Shown in pieces: positions 6,833 through 7,427 of a stretch of 7,427 nucleotides of DNA. This DNA is from Amylibacter sp. (lineage in GTDB: Bacteria; Pseudomonadota; Alphaproteobacteria; Rhodobacterales; Rhodobacteraceae). Position numbers and translations under genes: made by a program. The notes under the pieces were generated by a model. That model was not told the DNA's origin. It worked only from the letters and a program-made list of their open reading frames with translations, and ran no database searches. Numbering within the stretch: position 1 is the first letter of the stretch; each line of letters opens with the position of its first letter. The stretch lies in the NCBI GenBank assembly GCA_027083485.1, contig JALWOO010000174.1, positions 1-7,427 of the forward strand. Direction: 5' to 3'.

Positions 6833-7427
6833 ATGAACATTCACGCGCGGATTCCGCATCGCCCTCCTGTCCCGATGTCCGTGGAAGCAACCGGCCTGAA
6901 TCCGGTTTTTGCCCGCGACATTCTGATTAAAACCATGTTTCGCAAAAACGTGGAGACCGCACGTGATGTAGAGCGGGAGTTGTGTTGCTCAACGCCGGTA
7001 GCGCTGGAGCTGCTTGAACTGGCGCGTGCACAAAATCTGATCGAGGTTAAGGGGTCCACTGGCGAGGGGTCTGCAAAGCTGATGCGCTATCAAATGTCGG
7101 ATAGCGGCAAGGCCCGTGCGCTTGATGCCTTGAACCAATCGGAATATTTCGGGGCGCTGCCGATCCCGCTCGAGATTTACAAAAAGCAGGTTGCCTTGCA
7201 ATCGGTGGCGGATGTGGGCATCACCCGTACCGCCCTTGAAGGGGCTCTGAGCCATTTGGTTGTTCCGGATGGGCTGCTGGCCCAATTGGGGCCTGCGGTC
7301 AATTCAGGAAAATCAATCCTGATGTATGGCCCACCGGGGAACGGGAAGTCATCCATATCCAATGGCATTCGCGATGCTCTCGGGGATCGGATTTTTGTGC
7401 CCAAAGTGTTGGAGTATTCCAATCAGG
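6833..7427 (+). CDS. AAA-family ATPase with winged-helix-like N terminus, tad-associated (3' end cut by window)
   Basis: First 198 codons of a gene that runs off the window. Seen: a short Pro-rich start, then a helical region at about residues 24-100 that looks like a winged-helix fold (DILIKTMF, VERELCCSTPVALELLELARAQNLIEV, then a Gly/Ser turn and YQMSDSGKARALDAL); a linker with SEYFGALPIPLEIYKKQV (103-120); a helical block 128-157 ending QLGPAVNSG; and Walker A GPPGNGKS at residues 166-173 (7328-7351), followed by SISNGIRDALGD. Walker B, sensor residues and arginine finger would lie beyond the edge. The pattern matches, from memory, an uncharacterised ATPase family of proteobacteria often found near tad genes; its biochemical role is unknown to me. 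ATG 6833 is chosen over Met15 (6875) because AGG at 6823-6825 precedes it and nothing SD-like precedes the latter. ATP binding is well supported, pilus role is inferred from context. Confidence 0.85.
   Translation, partial: MNIHARIPHRPPVPMSVEATGLNPVFARDILIKTMFRKNVETARDVERELCCSTPVALELLELARAQNLIEVKGSTGEGSAKLMRYQMSDSGKARALDALNQSEYFGALPIPLEIYKKQVALQSVADVGITRTALEGALSHLVVPDGLLAQLGPAVNSGKSILMYGPPGNGKSSISNGIRDALGDRIFVPKVLEYSNQ

Noticed and set aside
6841..7422. Three minus-strand open frames at the right edge
   Set aside because: They are antisense to the ATPase gene, whose Walker A motif and continuous 198-codon frame identify the true coding strand.

Overview
The window reads as part of a tight adherence (Tad/Flp pilus) locus from an alphaproteobacterium of moderate GC. 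Six plus-strand genes in a row (cpaF/tadA, tadB, tadC, tadD, a second TPR lipoprotein, and a TadV/CpaA-type prepilin peptidase) match the inner-membrane motor, platform, lipoprotein and peptidase part of a Tad system. The second TPR protein and the AAA ATPase at the right edge resemble, from memory, proteins that accompany tad genes in Rhodobacterales and related groups. Genus cannot be decided from the sequence alone.

Layout: positions 1-5086 form one plus-strand gene train with gaps of 5, 4, 2, 22 and 3 nt, so almost certainly one operon whose promoter lies outside the window. cpaF enters from the left already in progress (its 5' end is missing). Positions 5073-6698 hold one large minus-strand gene for a 541-residue polytopic membrane protein with a GT-C glycosyltransferase look; its 3' end overlaps the 3' end of the peptidase gene by 14 bp. 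A 134-bp AT-rich divergent intergenic region (6699-6832) carries a plausible minus-strand promoter overlapped by a perfect 8-bp dyad. From 6833 to the right edge runs the 5' part of a gene for an ATPase with a winged-helix-like N-terminal region and a Walker A motif; it is cut by the window end.

How the genes work together: CpaF hydrolyses ATP at the cytoplasmic face and drives the TadB/TadC inner-membrane platform, which assembles Flp pilin subunits; the TadV-type peptidase removes the leader from prepilins and pseudopilins; the TPR lipoproteins probably help place or stabilise the outer-membrane secretin. No Flp pilin, secretin (RcpA/CpaC), TadZ/CpaE, RcpC/CpaB or TadE/F/G gene lies in the window; they would be expected upstream or elsewhere. 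The membrane glycosyltransferase-like gene is the piece that does not belong to the standard Tad set. No tRNA, rRNA, CRISPR array, insertion sequence or phage gene was seen.
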